From Hymenobacter lucidus (GTDB lineage: Bacteria > Bacteroidota > Bacteroidia > Cytophagales > Hymenobacteraceae), in NCBI RefSeq assembly GCF_020447265.1, contig NZ_JAJADR010000004.1:310001-374000 (forward strand): a DNA stretch of 64,000 nucleotides. Reading direction: 5' to 3'. The notes beneath the pieces were generated by a model, which had not been told where the DNA came from, ran no database searches, and saw nothing but the letters and a program-made list of their open reading frames with translations. This document shows positions 42,010 through 49,935 of this stretch, piece after piece. Within the stretch, counting starts at the first letter, position 1. The number at the start of each line of letters is the position of its first letter. The position numbers were made by a program, and so were the translations under genes.

Positions 42010-43656
42010 TCAGGGTTTTGGCGCGTCTACGCGGGGGCGCTGCTCCCGATTGGCCAGCTCCCAGGCCGTGAAAAACACCAGCCGGGTGCGCTCGGCCAGC
42101 CGGTCAAACTCGATTTTGTCCACGTCGTCGGTGGCTTTGTGGTAATCGGGGTGCAGGCCGCTGGTGTAGAAGATGACTGGAATGCCGTGGCGGGCGAAGT
42201 TGTAATGGTCGGAGCGGTAGTAGAGCTGCTCGGGGTCGTTGGGGTCGTTGTACTTGTAGTCGAGGCGCAGGCGGGTGTTCTGGGCGTTGGCGGATTCGCT
42301 GAGCGTGTGCAGCTCGGCGCTCAGCCGGTTCGAGCCGATAAGGTAGAGGTAGTCGGGCTTGCCCTGGTGGGCTTTATCGGTGCGGCCCACCATGTCGATG
42401 TTCAGGTCGGCCACGGTATGGGCCAGGGGCCGCACCGGGTGGCCGGTATAGTATTCGGAACCCAGCAGGCCTTTTTCCTCACCCGAGTTTAGCAGAAACA
42501 GAATACTGCGGCGAGGCCCCTGGCCGGCGGCTTTGGCCGCGCTGAAAGCCCGAGCCAGCGCCAGCACCGCCGACGTGCCCGAGCCATCATCGTCGGCCCC
42601 GTTGTAAATCGTGTCGTGTAGCACCCCTACATGGTCGTAGTGGGCCGAAATGACCAGCACTTCATCTTTCTTATCGGTGCCTTCCAGGAAGCCCAGCACG
42701 TTGCTGGAGGTCAGCTCTTCGCGCTGGTGGGGCATTTCTACCGTGAAGGCGACGGGCTGAAACCGGGCCGGCGGGCGGCCCAGCTGGTAGCTTTCCTTGT
42801 CGTAGCGCCACAGGGCGTCGACGGTGGTGCCCAGCAGGGTTGCGCCCATCGGGCCGTGGGTAATGAGCGTGCTGATGTAGGCCGGTGGAACCTGCCCTTG
42901 GTACTGCTTATCGTCGGGTTGCAGTACCGGCGCGGTAAGGCCGTAGGTCGGCTCACTCAGGTAAGGCAGTGTGGGCCGAACCAGCTTGCGGAAGGCCGCC
43001 GGCGTGGCATATGTTACTACAGTAAGGCTGCGGGCTCCTTTGTCGCGGGCCAGTGCCGCCTTGCGAAACACCGACGTCCATTCACTTTCCTGCTTGTTGC
43101 CCGAAAGCAGGTTCCGCCCCAGGCCGTTGTTTGGCTCGCCCTGCAGCACCAGCACGTCGCGGCCCCGCACATCGGGCTGGCCGGCGTAGTCGTTGTACCG
43201 CTCCGTTTCGATGCCGAAGCCCATAAAAACCGGATCAGCGGCGGCGGCCGAAGCCGGTAGCGTTACAGCACCGAAGCTCACAAAGTCCTGGCCGCTTACG
43301 AAAGTGGCGGCCCCTACCTGCAGCCGGCCGGCTGCCGCGGGCGTGGTGCCTACCAGCCCAAACGGCTGCTGATACGCATTGCCGGTGCCGTTCATGGGGC
43401 CGAGCAGGCCCATTTGCTCAAACTGCCGGCTCAGGTAATCCGCTGCCTTTCGTTGGCCGGCGTGGCCGGTTTCCCGGCCCTCGTAAGCATCGGAAGCCAG
43501 CTCGGTGAGGTCCTGGCGCAGCCCGGCGGCCGTAATGGTGGCCGCAAAGCCTGGTGCTGCCGGAGCAGCCGGCTGGGCGGCGGGTCCCCGGTTCTGGGCA
43601 TTCGTATGAAGCTGGCTGGCGGTGGCAAGCAGAATAACGAGAAAGTGTTTTTTCAC
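42010..43656 (-). CDS. Secreted M28 family metallopeptidase (copy 1)
   Basis: The 548-aa product has a signal peptide (MKKHFLVILLATASQLHTNA) and a PA-like insertion (residues about 120-260). The M28 zinc-binding pattern is complete: SAHYDHVG with the first His, GADDDGSG with the bridging Asp, NSGEEKGLLGS with Glu-Glu, DLNIDMVGR with Asp, and HPDYHKATDD with the last His. Zinc exopeptidases of this family release N-terminal residues from peptides in the periplasm or outside. The next gene upstream is a paralogue in the same direction, so the pair came from tandem duplication. Confidence 0.9.
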   Translation of the reverse strand: MKKHFLVILLATASQLHTNAQNRGPAAQPAAPAAPGFAATITAAGLRQDLTELASDAYEGRETGHAGQRKAADYLSRQFEQMGLLGPMNGTGNAYQQPFGLVGTTPAAAGRLQVGAATFVSGQDFVSFGAVTLPASAAAADPVFMGFGIETERYNDYAGQPDVRGRDVLVLQGEPNNGLGRNLLSGNKQESEWTSVFRKAALARDKGARSLTVVTYATPAAFRKLVRPTLPYLSEPTYGLTAPVLQPDDKQYQGQVPPAYISTLITHGPMGATLLGTTVDALWRYDKESYQLGRPPARFQPVAFTVEMPHQREELTSSNVLGFLEGTDKKDEVLVISAHYDHVGVLHDTIYNGADDDGSGTSAVLALARAFSAAKAAGQGPRRSILFLLNSGEEKGLLGSEYYTGHPVRPLAHTVADLNIDMVGRTDKAHQGKPDYLYLIGSNRLSAELHTLSESANAQNTRLRLDYKYNDPNDPEQLYYRSDHYNFARHGIPVIFYTSGLHPDYHKATDDVDKIEFDRLAERTRLVFFTAWELANREQRPRVDAPKP

Positions 43657-43675
43657 ACTGACGAAGGATATAGTT

Positions 43676-43728
43676 ACTAAAAAAAGCCGGGCCCGGCCCT
43701 GCCAATGGAAGCAGCGCCGGGCCCGGAG
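43676..43728 (-). terminator. Terminator between the two M28 genes
   Basis: CCGGGCCCGG occurs twice, giving a strong inverted stem, followed on the minus strand by a run of seven T. It stops the upstream peptidase gene (43747-45438), so the pair is probably not one transcript. Confidence 0.75.
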
Positions 43729-43746
43729 TACTCAATTTACAGCCGC

Positions 43747-45438
43747 TTATTGCTTGTTGGAATCCACCACGATGCGGGCGTCGCGGTTGGCCAGCTGCCA
43801 GGCTGTGAAGAACACGAGGCGGGCGCGCTTCTCCATCTTCGGAAACTCGATTTTCTCTACTTCGTCGCCGGCGCCGTGGTAGTCGTCGTGCACGCCGTTG
43901 AAGAAGAAAGCCACCGGAATCTTGTGCTTGGCGAAGTTATAGTGGTCGGAGCGGTAGTAGAACCGGTTGGGGTCCTCGGGGTCGTTGAAGCGGTAGTCGA
44001 GGTCAATCTGGGTGTACTTCTTATTAGCTTCCTCGTTGATGGCGTGCAGCTCGGAGGAAAGCTTGTCGGAGCCGATGACGTAGACGTAGTCGCCTTTGCC
44101 TTCGTGCTCCTTATCAGTGCGGCCCACCATGTCAATGTTCAGATCGGCAATGGTGCGCTCCAGCGGGAAAATGGGGTGGTCAGTGTAGTATTCGGAGCCC
44201 AGTAGGCCTTTTTCCTCGCCCGTTACGGTCAGAAACAGGATGCTGCGGCGCGGACCGTGGCCTTCAGCCTTGGCCTTGGTGAAAGCCTGGGCCATTTCCA
44301 GCACCGAAACAGTACCCGAGCCGTCGTCGTCGGCGCCGTTGTGCACCTGCCCGCCAATGATGCCGATATGGTCGTAGTGAGCCGACACGACCAGGATTTC
44401 ATCTTTCTTGTCGGTACCTTCCAGGAAGCCCAGCACGTTTTCGGTCGTGAACTGCTCCTTTTTCTTGGGCGCGGTTATCACCACTTTGGCCGGCTTAAAC
44501 GTGCTGGCTACCGGCTTGCCGGCTTTGGTCACCGCGCTCTGGTACTTAGTAATGTTAGCGGCCGTGGTGTTCAGCAGCTTGTAAGCCACAGCCGGCGACA
44601 CGAAGAAGGCCGAGCGGGGCGTTTCCTTGGCGTCGAGAAATGCTATGGAGGGGCGGCTGATGTAGGGCGTCATGCGGGCCACCGACTTGCCAAAGCTGTC
44701 GGGCGTTACATCCACAAAAAACACGCTGCGGGCACCTTTTTCGGCGGCTTTGGTGGCCTTGGCCCGGAAATCCATGCCCCACTTGCTGCCTTGGCCGTCT
44801 TTACCCAGCAGAGCCTTGCCGTCGGCCTTCATGGGCTCACCCAGCAGAATAATCAGGTCTTTGCCTTTCACGTCGAGGCCGGCGTAATCACTGTAGCCGT
44901 CCTGCTCGATGCCGTAGCCGGCAAAAACCGGCTGAATGGTGGTAGCCGTCTGGAAGGGCGAGCTGCCGTAGGCGTAAAAGTCCTTGAGCCAGCTGTAGGT
45001 TTGTCCGCCCACTTTTAGCGAGGCGCTGCCCGTCCAGCTGCTGCGCTCCATCGTGAAGTGCTGCAGATAGGGGTTGTCCGAATCAGCTACGGGGCCGGTC
45101 AGGCCCAGGTCCTTAAACCGCTTGGAAATATACTCGGCGGCCATTTTCTGGCCTTTTTCCCCGGTTTCGCGGCCTTCGTAGGCATCGGAGGCCAGCACGG
45201 TGAGGTGCTCCCGCAGGTCGGCCTGGGTGATGGTAGCGCCGTAGTTGTCGGCCCAGTCGGCTTCTACCGGGGCCTGCTTCGTTGGGCCGGTGGGCGTTAC
45301 AACATCAGAAGGCGTAGTGGCCGCCTCGGTCTTGCCGCGCTTGTGCTTGACCTTAATTTTCTCCGGAGCCTGCTGGGCTACTGCCGTCGTGGCGCAGCAC
45401 GCGGCCAGCAGCAGGGTATAAAACGAGGTTTTCTTCAT
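43747..45438 (-). CDS. Secreted M28 family metallopeptidase (copy 2)
   Basis: The 563-aa paralogue of the 42010 gene has the same zinc motifs (SAHYDHIG, GADDDGSG, TGEEKGLLGS, DLNIDMVGR, VHDDYHGAGDE). The N-terminus MKKTSFYTLLLAACCATTAVA could be a type I signal or a lipobox (LLAAC, Cys14). A Lys/Arg-rich low-complexity stretch (KIKVKHKRGKTEAATTPSD) follows the signal. Both copies share YYRSDHYNFA. The spacing and shared order indicate duplication within this locus. Confidence 0.9.
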   Translation of the reverse strand: MKKTSFYTLLLAACCATTAVAQQAPEKIKVKHKRGKTEAATTPSDVVTPTGPTKQAPVEADWADNYGATITQADLREHLTVLASDAYEGRETGEKGQKMAAEYISKRFKDLGLTGPVADSDNPYLQHFTMERSSWTGSASLKVGGQTYSWLKDFYAYGSSPFQTATTIQPVFAGYGIEQDGYSDYAGLDVKGKDLIILLGEPMKADGKALLGKDGQGSKWGMDFRAKATKAAEKGARSVFFVDVTPDSFGKSVARMTPYISRPSIAFLDAKETPRSAFFVSPAVAYKLLNTTAANITKYQSAVTKAGKPVASTFKPAKVVITAPKKKEQFTTENVLGFLEGTDKKDEILVVSAHYDHIGIIGGQVHNGADDDGSGTVSVLEMAQAFTKAKAEGHGPRRSILFLTVTGEEKGLLGSEYYTDHPIFPLERTIADLNIDMVGRTDKEHEGKGDYVYVIGSDKLSSELHAINEEANKKYTQIDLDYRFNDPEDPNRFYYRSDHYNFAKHKIPVAFFFNGVHDDYHGAGDEVEKIEFPKMEKRARLVFFTAWQLANRDARIVVDSNKQ

Positions 45439-45442
45439 TTAG

Positions 45443-45556
45443 GAAAGTGAAGTTGCGAAGTTGTGAAGTTGTGAAATAGTGATTTTTCGTTCCGCTGGCG
45501 CCAATGGCGCAGATTGAACAACAAACTCACCGTTTCACAACTTCACAATTTCACCG
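45443..45556. repeat. Inverted GTGAAGTTG-type repeat between ispF and the M28 gene
   Basis: TTGTGAAGTTGTGAAA at 45461-45476 is the exact reverse complement of 45533-45548. The left arm lies in a short tandem run (GTGAAGTTGCGAAGTTGTGAAG). A related TTTCACCATCTCACAATTTTA occurs at 56390-56410. It may act as a terminator for ispF or be a dispersed repeat. Confidence 0.6.
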
Positions 45557-46036
45557 TTAGGGTTGCACGATCAGGACGCTGGCGTAGGCGGCCACACCTT
45601 CACGGCGGCCTACGAAGCCGAGCTTTTCGGTGGTGGTGGCTTTAATTGAAATATCGTCGGCCGGAATGCCCATTACCTCAGCCAGCACGCGCTGCATTTC
45701 GGCAATGTGGGGGTTCACTTTGGGTGCTTCCAGGCAGATAGTCGAGTCGATGTTGCCGACCTCATAGCCCTTGGCGCGGAGCAGGCGCATCACTTCGGCC
45801 AGCAGCCGCTTGCTGTCGATGCCTTTGTACTGCGGATCGGTGTCGGGGAAGTGGAAGCCGATGTCGCGCAGGTTGGCCGCGCCCAGCAGCGCGTCGCAGA
45901 TTACGTGGATGAGCACGTCGGCATCGGAGTGGCCGAGGGCGCCATGGGTGTGCGGCACCTGGATACCGCCGAGCCAGAAGGGCAGGCCTTCCTGCAGCTG
46001 ATGCACGTCGTAGCCGAAGCCGGTGCGGATTTTCAT
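45557..46036 (-). CDS. ispF: 2-C-methyl-D-erythritol 2,4-cyclodiphosphate synthase
   Basis: Fifth step of the MEP isoprenoid pathway. The 159-aa product starts MKIRTGFGYDVHQLQEGLPF, with the metal-binding D-V-H pair, then GALGHSDADVLIHVICDALLGA (second His and substrate-binding loop). It ends KATTTEKLGFVGRREGVAAY. The frame extends far upstream without sense, so the ATG at 46036 is chosen. The presence of ispF suggests the organism uses the MEP pathway. Confidence 0.95.
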   Translation of the reverse strand: MKIRTGFGYDVHQLQEGLPFWLGGIQVPHTHGALGHSDADVLIHVICDALLGAANLRDIGFHFPDTDPQYKGIDSKRLLAEVMRLLRAKGYEVGNIDSTICLEAPKVNPHIAEMQRVLAEVMGIPADDISIKATTTEKLGFVGRREGVAAYASVLIVQP

Positions 46037-46259
46037 ACGATAGGGGAGAGGGAAAACAAGGTGGAAAGAGGGGCCAAGGTACGACGCTTGGAGCGGATTG
46101 AAAGAGTTGGGTACACGGTCAGTATTGCCGGTTAAAAGCAATTGCCAACCGATTGGAGTAGTTTCTGAAAATATAGTGTGCCCCGCATAAAGTATTTCCG
46201 GCCACTGTTCGTCAGCCAGAAAGGGACGTGAAACCCAGCCCACGGATAATGAAAAATTA

Positions 46260-46301
46260 ATGGAAACTTTGAAGTCGTTTAAAGTTTCCATTGTATCTTT
46301 G
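46260..46301 (+). promoter_or_regulatory. Palindromic operator overlapping the tetR promoter
   Basis: ATGGAAACTTT (46260-46270) and AAAGTTTCCAT (46281-46291) form an 11-bp perfect inverted repeat with a 10-bp spacer. TATCTTTG at 46294-46301 matches TAnnTTTG, and TTTG at 46268-46271 lies 22 bp upstream, so the palindrome covers the promoter. This is the arrangement expected for autorepression by the TetR-type gene at 46312. Confidence 0.75.
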
Positions 46302-46311
46302 CCCCGTGAGT

Positions 46312-46929
46312 ATGGAAATCAAAGACCGGATCTTAGTGGCAGCCGTCGAGCTGTTTATGCGCAACGGCATCCGCAGCGTGTCGATGGACGACATTGCCTC
46401 GCAGCTGGCCATGTCGAAAAAGACGCTCTACAAATGGTTTGAAAACAAGGACCAGATTGTACACGGCGTGATGCAGAAATACCTGCTCTCGGAAGAGGTA
46501 GAGTGTGAGAATGTGTTTGCCACCGGCAGCAATGCCATGGAAGAGATGTACAACCTGATGCAGTGGCACAAGAAAACCCTGAGCAACGTGCACCCGAGCA
46601 TCTTCTTCGACCTGCAGAAATACCATCCGCAGGCCTGGGCCCTGTTCGATGAGCACAAGAACACCTTCATCCTACGCAAAATCATTGAGAACCTGCATAG
46701 GGGTATCAGCGAAGGTGTGTATCGGGCTGATATCGACGTAGACGTTATTGCCCGCATTCGGCTGGCTGAAATAGAAATCATCTTCGACCCCAAAGTATTC
46801 CCGGCCAAGAGCTTCGACTTGCAGCGCATTCATACGGCCTGCGTGGAGCACTATCTGGCCGGTATTTCTTCCCTGAAAGGCCACCGGCTGATCAACGAAT
46901 ACCGGAACGTAACCGAACCGGAAGCTTAA
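46312..46929 (+). CDS. TetR/AcrR family transcriptional regulator
   Basis: The 205-aa repressor has the N-terminal HTH in RILVAAVELFMRNGIRSVSM then DDIASQLAMSKKTLYKWFENKD, typical of TetR proteins. The C-terminal ligand domain is diverged. It precedes the TolC-HlyD-RND genes on the same strand, and an 11-bp palindrome covers its own promoter. I infer that it controls the efflux operon by derepression when a substrate binds. The start is at the ATG at 46312, not at the longer frame start at 46291. Confidence 0.9.
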   Translation: MEIKDRILVAAVELFMRNGIRSVSMDDIASQLAMSKKTLYKWFENKDQIVHGVMQKYLLSEEVECENVFATGSNAMEEMYNLMQWHKKTLSNVHPSIFFDLQKYHPQAWALFDEHKNTFILRKIIENLHRGISEGVYRADIDVDVIARIRLAEIEIIFDPKVFPAKSFDLQRIHTACVEHYLAGISSLKGHRLINEYRNVTEPEA

Positions 46930-46983
46930 GCTGCCCTACTACTCTGCCCTCATTCCCTTTTCCGCTTATCGTTTTTCGCTCTT

Positions 46984-48654
46984 ATGAAAAATACGCTTCG
47001 CTTTCTGTTCCTGCTGGCGGCTTTGGCCTTCATCGGTGTCCAGCAGCTTCTGGCACAAACGCCGGCCCTGAATTCTTCTGCGCCGGCTATCAGTTCGCAG
47101 TATTCCCTGCAGCAGGCCATCGATTACGCTATCAAGAACAAAGCCTCACTGCAGGCCACGCGCCTGGGCGAGCAGACGGCCGCCGCCAGAGTGGGTGAAA
47201 TCCGCTCGGCTGGCCTGCCCCAGGTAAACGTGGCGGCCAACCTGGCCGACAACTTCAAGCTGCAGAAAAGCCTGGTCGATTTCGGCGCTCTGGGCGGCGG
47301 GGCTTCGGCCACCCAGCTCAGCTCCACCGACATCGTGAATGCCCAGAACGGCCAGACGGTGAACCTGAAAACGGTAACCGTGGCCTCCGACCCGGTGCCG
47401 CCCCAGGCCTTCGCCTTTGGCCTGCAGTATGCCGGCAACACCAGCGCTTCGGTGTCGCAGTTGCTCTTCGACGGGGCCTACCTCATCGGACTGAAAGCCG
47501 CCAAGGTGTATACTGAGCTGGCCAAAAAGCAAACCCAGCAGGCCGAAATCGACGTGGTGGAACAGGTGAGCAAAGCCTATTACAGCACGCTGGTAGCCCG
47601 GGCCCGCCTGGGCCTGCTGGCCCGCAACGTGCAGCGCCTCGACACGGTACTCTATCAAACCAGCGAAACGTTTAAAGCCGGCTTTGCCGAGAAAATCGAC
47701 GTGGACCGGCTGCGCGTGCAGCGCAACAATCTGGTGGTGGAGCAGCAGAAAGCCCAGCGCCTCACCGAGCTGAGCCTAGCCCTGCTTAAGTTTCAGATGG
47801 GCCTTAGCCAGGATCAGCCCGTGCAGCTGACCGACTCGCTCGGCTCGGCCGTAGTCGATGCCAGCTCGTTGCGCCAGCGCCTGGGCGGGGCCAACTTCAA
47901 CACCGGCGGCAGCGCGGCCGGCCAGGCCGATGTGCCCAACGGCACGGCCCCGGCCGGCACCACCACCGACCAGAGCCGCCAGGACCAGCAAGCCGCCTTG
48001 AGCGGGGGCCGCACCGGCCAGCTGGCTGCTGCTTTCAACTATAATAACCGCATCGAGTTCAGCACCCTGGAAACCCAGCAGGCCCTGGCTGGCCTCGATT
48101 TGGCCAACCGCCGCGCCGGTGCTTACCCCCGCCTGGTAGCCACGGCCGCCTATGGCTTCTCGGGCTCGGCTAAGAACTTCGGCGACCTGATGGCCTTCCG
48201 CGGCCCCGACTCGCGCGCTTCCAACGGCTTTCCCAACCAGAACTGGTTTGGCTTCGGCAACGTGGGCCTGAGCCTGCAGGTACCGGTATTCGATGGTTTC
48301 CGCCGCAAGTACCAGGTGCAGCAGGCCCGCGTGACCCAGCAAACCCTGGAGAAAGGCTTCGAAACCCTGCGCCAGAGCATTGATCTGCAGGATGCCCAGA
48401 GCCGCACCACGCTCATCAACGCCCTCGACGTGCTCGACAACCAGAAAGCCAACCTCGACCTGGCTTCCGACGTGGCCCGCGTGTCGCGCATTAAGTTTCA
48501 GGAGGGCGTAGGCTCCAACCTGGAAGTAGTGACGGCCGAAACCGAGCTGCGTGCCGCCCAAACCAATTACTACGCCGCCATCTACGACGTGCTGGTAGCC
48601 AAGGTAGACCGCGACAAAGCCACCGGCGAACTGTATAACCAAGCGAAGAAATAA
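46984..48654 (+). CDS. TolC-family outer membrane efflux protein
   Basis: Outer membrane channel of a tripartite efflux pump. The 556-aa protein has a signal peptide (FLFLLAALAFIGVQQLLAQ) and two OEP repeats of coiled coil. These include SLQQAIDYAIKNKASLQATR near residue 40 and LDLANRRAGAYPRLVATAAYGF in the second half, and it ends EVVTAETELRAAQTNYYAAIYDV. A Gly/Ala/Thr-rich insert lies at about residues 303-345. It is followed by HlyD and RND genes with short gaps. Confidence 0.9.
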   Translation: MKNTLRFLFLLAALAFIGVQQLLAQTPALNSSAPAISSQYSLQQAIDYAIKNKASLQATRLGEQTAAARVGEIRSAGLPQVNVAANLADNFKLQKSLVDFGALGGGASATQLSSTDIVNAQNGQTVNLKTVTVASDPVPPQAFAFGLQYAGNTSASVSQLLFDGAYLIGLKAAKVYTELAKKQTQQAEIDVVEQVSKAYYSTLVARARLGLLARNVQRLDTVLYQTSETFKAGFAEKIDVDRLRVQRNNLVVEQQKAQRLTELSLALLKFQMGLSQDQPVQLTDSLGSAVVDASSLRQRLGGANFNTGGSAAGQADVPNGTAPAGTTTDQSRQDQQAALSGGRTGQLAAAFNYNNRIEFSTLETQQALAGLDLANRRAGAYPRLVATAAYGFSGSAKNFGDLMAFRGPDSRASNGFPNQNWFGFGNVGLSLQVPVFDGFRRKYQVQQARVTQQTLEKGFETLRQSIDLQDAQSRTTLINALDVLDNQKANLDLASDVARVSRIKFQEGVGSNLEVVTAETELRAAQTNYYAAIYDVLVAKVDRDKATGELYNQAKK

Positions 48655-48744
48655 AGGAGCGGCCGGCCCGGAACTACACGCTAGGAGACTCCTGGCCCGG
48701 CCGCTACCCCGTTGTCTTCTAGCCTTTCCCTCTTCCTTCGATTT

Positions 48745-49863
48745 ATGAAATACACTACTTCTGCGGCCGTGCTGGCAATGGCTTTTCTGGCTTCCTGCGG
48801 TGGCAAGCAAGACCCGGCCGCTGAGTTGGCTAAGCTGAAAAAAGAACAGGCCGCCAACCAGGCCAAGATTGCCGAGCTGGAAGCCAAAGCCGGCCCCGGC
48901 GCCGAAAGCACCGAAGCAAAAGCTACACCCGTTAGCGTGATTAGCGTGCAGCCCGAAAGCTTTAAGAGCTACCTCGAAGTGCAAGGCCGCGTCGACTTCG
49001 ACGAAAACGCCAACGTTTCGCCCCGCGTACCGGGCGTGCTCACCGACATCCGCGTGCAGCGCGGCGACCGGGTGAGCAAGGGCCAGGTGCTGGCTACCCA
49101 GGATGCGGCCGTGCTCGAATCGGGCATTGCCGAGCTGCGCACCCGCCTGGAGCTGGCCAAGATTGTATACGACAAGCAAAGCCGCCTCTGGAAACAGGAA
49201 ATCGGTACCGAAATTCAGTATCTGCAGGCCAAAAACAACTACGAGGCCCTGCAGCGCAGCCTGGCTACCCAGCAGCGGCAGCGTGCCCAGTACAACGTGG
49301 TAGCGCCCTTCAGCGGCGTAGTGGATGACGTGCCGGCCAAAGTAGGCGAAAACGGCGCGCCTGGCGTGCCGGTGGTGCGCCTGCTGAGCGGCAGCGGCGG
49401 CAAAATCGTAGCCGACGTGTCGGAAGCCTACGCCAACCAGATCAACGTCGGCGACAAGGCTCTGATTACGGTAACCGACCTCGGCGGCCAGGAAGTGCCG
49501 GCTACGGTGCGCGTGGTAAGCCGCACCATTAACCCCACCAGCCGTACGTTCTCGGTGGAGTTTCGCCTGAGCAAAGCCATTGCCCAGCTGCGGCCCAACA
49601 TGGTGGCCACGGTACGCATTCAGAACTACGACCGCGCCAATGCTACCGTGCTGCCCGTGGATTTGGTGCAGAAAGATGAGCAAAACAGCTACGTATATGT
49701 TGTAGAACAGAAAGGTGGCCAGAAAATAGCCGCCAAGCGCGTCATCAAAACCGGCGCGACTTACAACGGTAAAATAGAAGTGACCCAGGGCCTCGCGGCC
49801 AACGACCAGGTGATTTCCGCCGGGTATCAGAATCTGAATGAAGGACAGGCCGTCAGCCTGTAG
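48745..49863 (+). CDS. HlyD/MFP periplasmic adaptor lipoprotein of RND efflux
   Basis: The 372-aa product has a lipoprotein signal ([12 protein letters not shown], Cys near residue 17) and a coiled coil ([22 protein letters not shown]). The membrane fusion core follows with barrel-sandwich halves: [35 protein letters not shown] and [20 protein letters not shown]. The longer in-frame start at 48712 would precede the signal and is rejected. It links the RND pump to the TolC-like channel. Confidence 0.9.
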   Translation: MKYTTSAAVLAMAFLASCGGKQDPAAELAKLKKEQAANQAKIAELEAKAGPGAESTEAKATPVSVISVQPESFKSYLEVQGRVDFDENANVSPRVPGVLTDIRVQRGDRVSKGQVLATQDAAVLESGIAELRTRLELAKIVYDKQSRLWKQEIGTEIQYLQAKNNYEALQRSLATQQRQRAQYNVVAPFSGVVDDVPAKVGENGAPGVPVVRLLSGSGGKIVADVSEAYANQINVGDKALITVTDLGGQEVPATVRVVSRTINPTSRTFSVEFRLSKAIAQLRPNMVATVRIQNYDRANATVLPVDLVQKDEQNSYVYVVEQKGGQKIAAKRVIKTGATYNGKIEVTQGLAANDQVISAGYQNLNEGQAVSL

Positions 49864-49935
49864 CGTGCCGCAGCGGGCCGGCCGCCCGCTGCCGCGCTAA
49901 GAACTATCTACCCACATTTAACTGCCCATTACGCC

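Noticed and set aside
47776..49683. 635-codon minus-strand ORF across the TolC and HlyD genes
   Set aside because: Spans two well-supported genes on the opposite strand and is rich in His/Gly/Ala as expected of a shadow.
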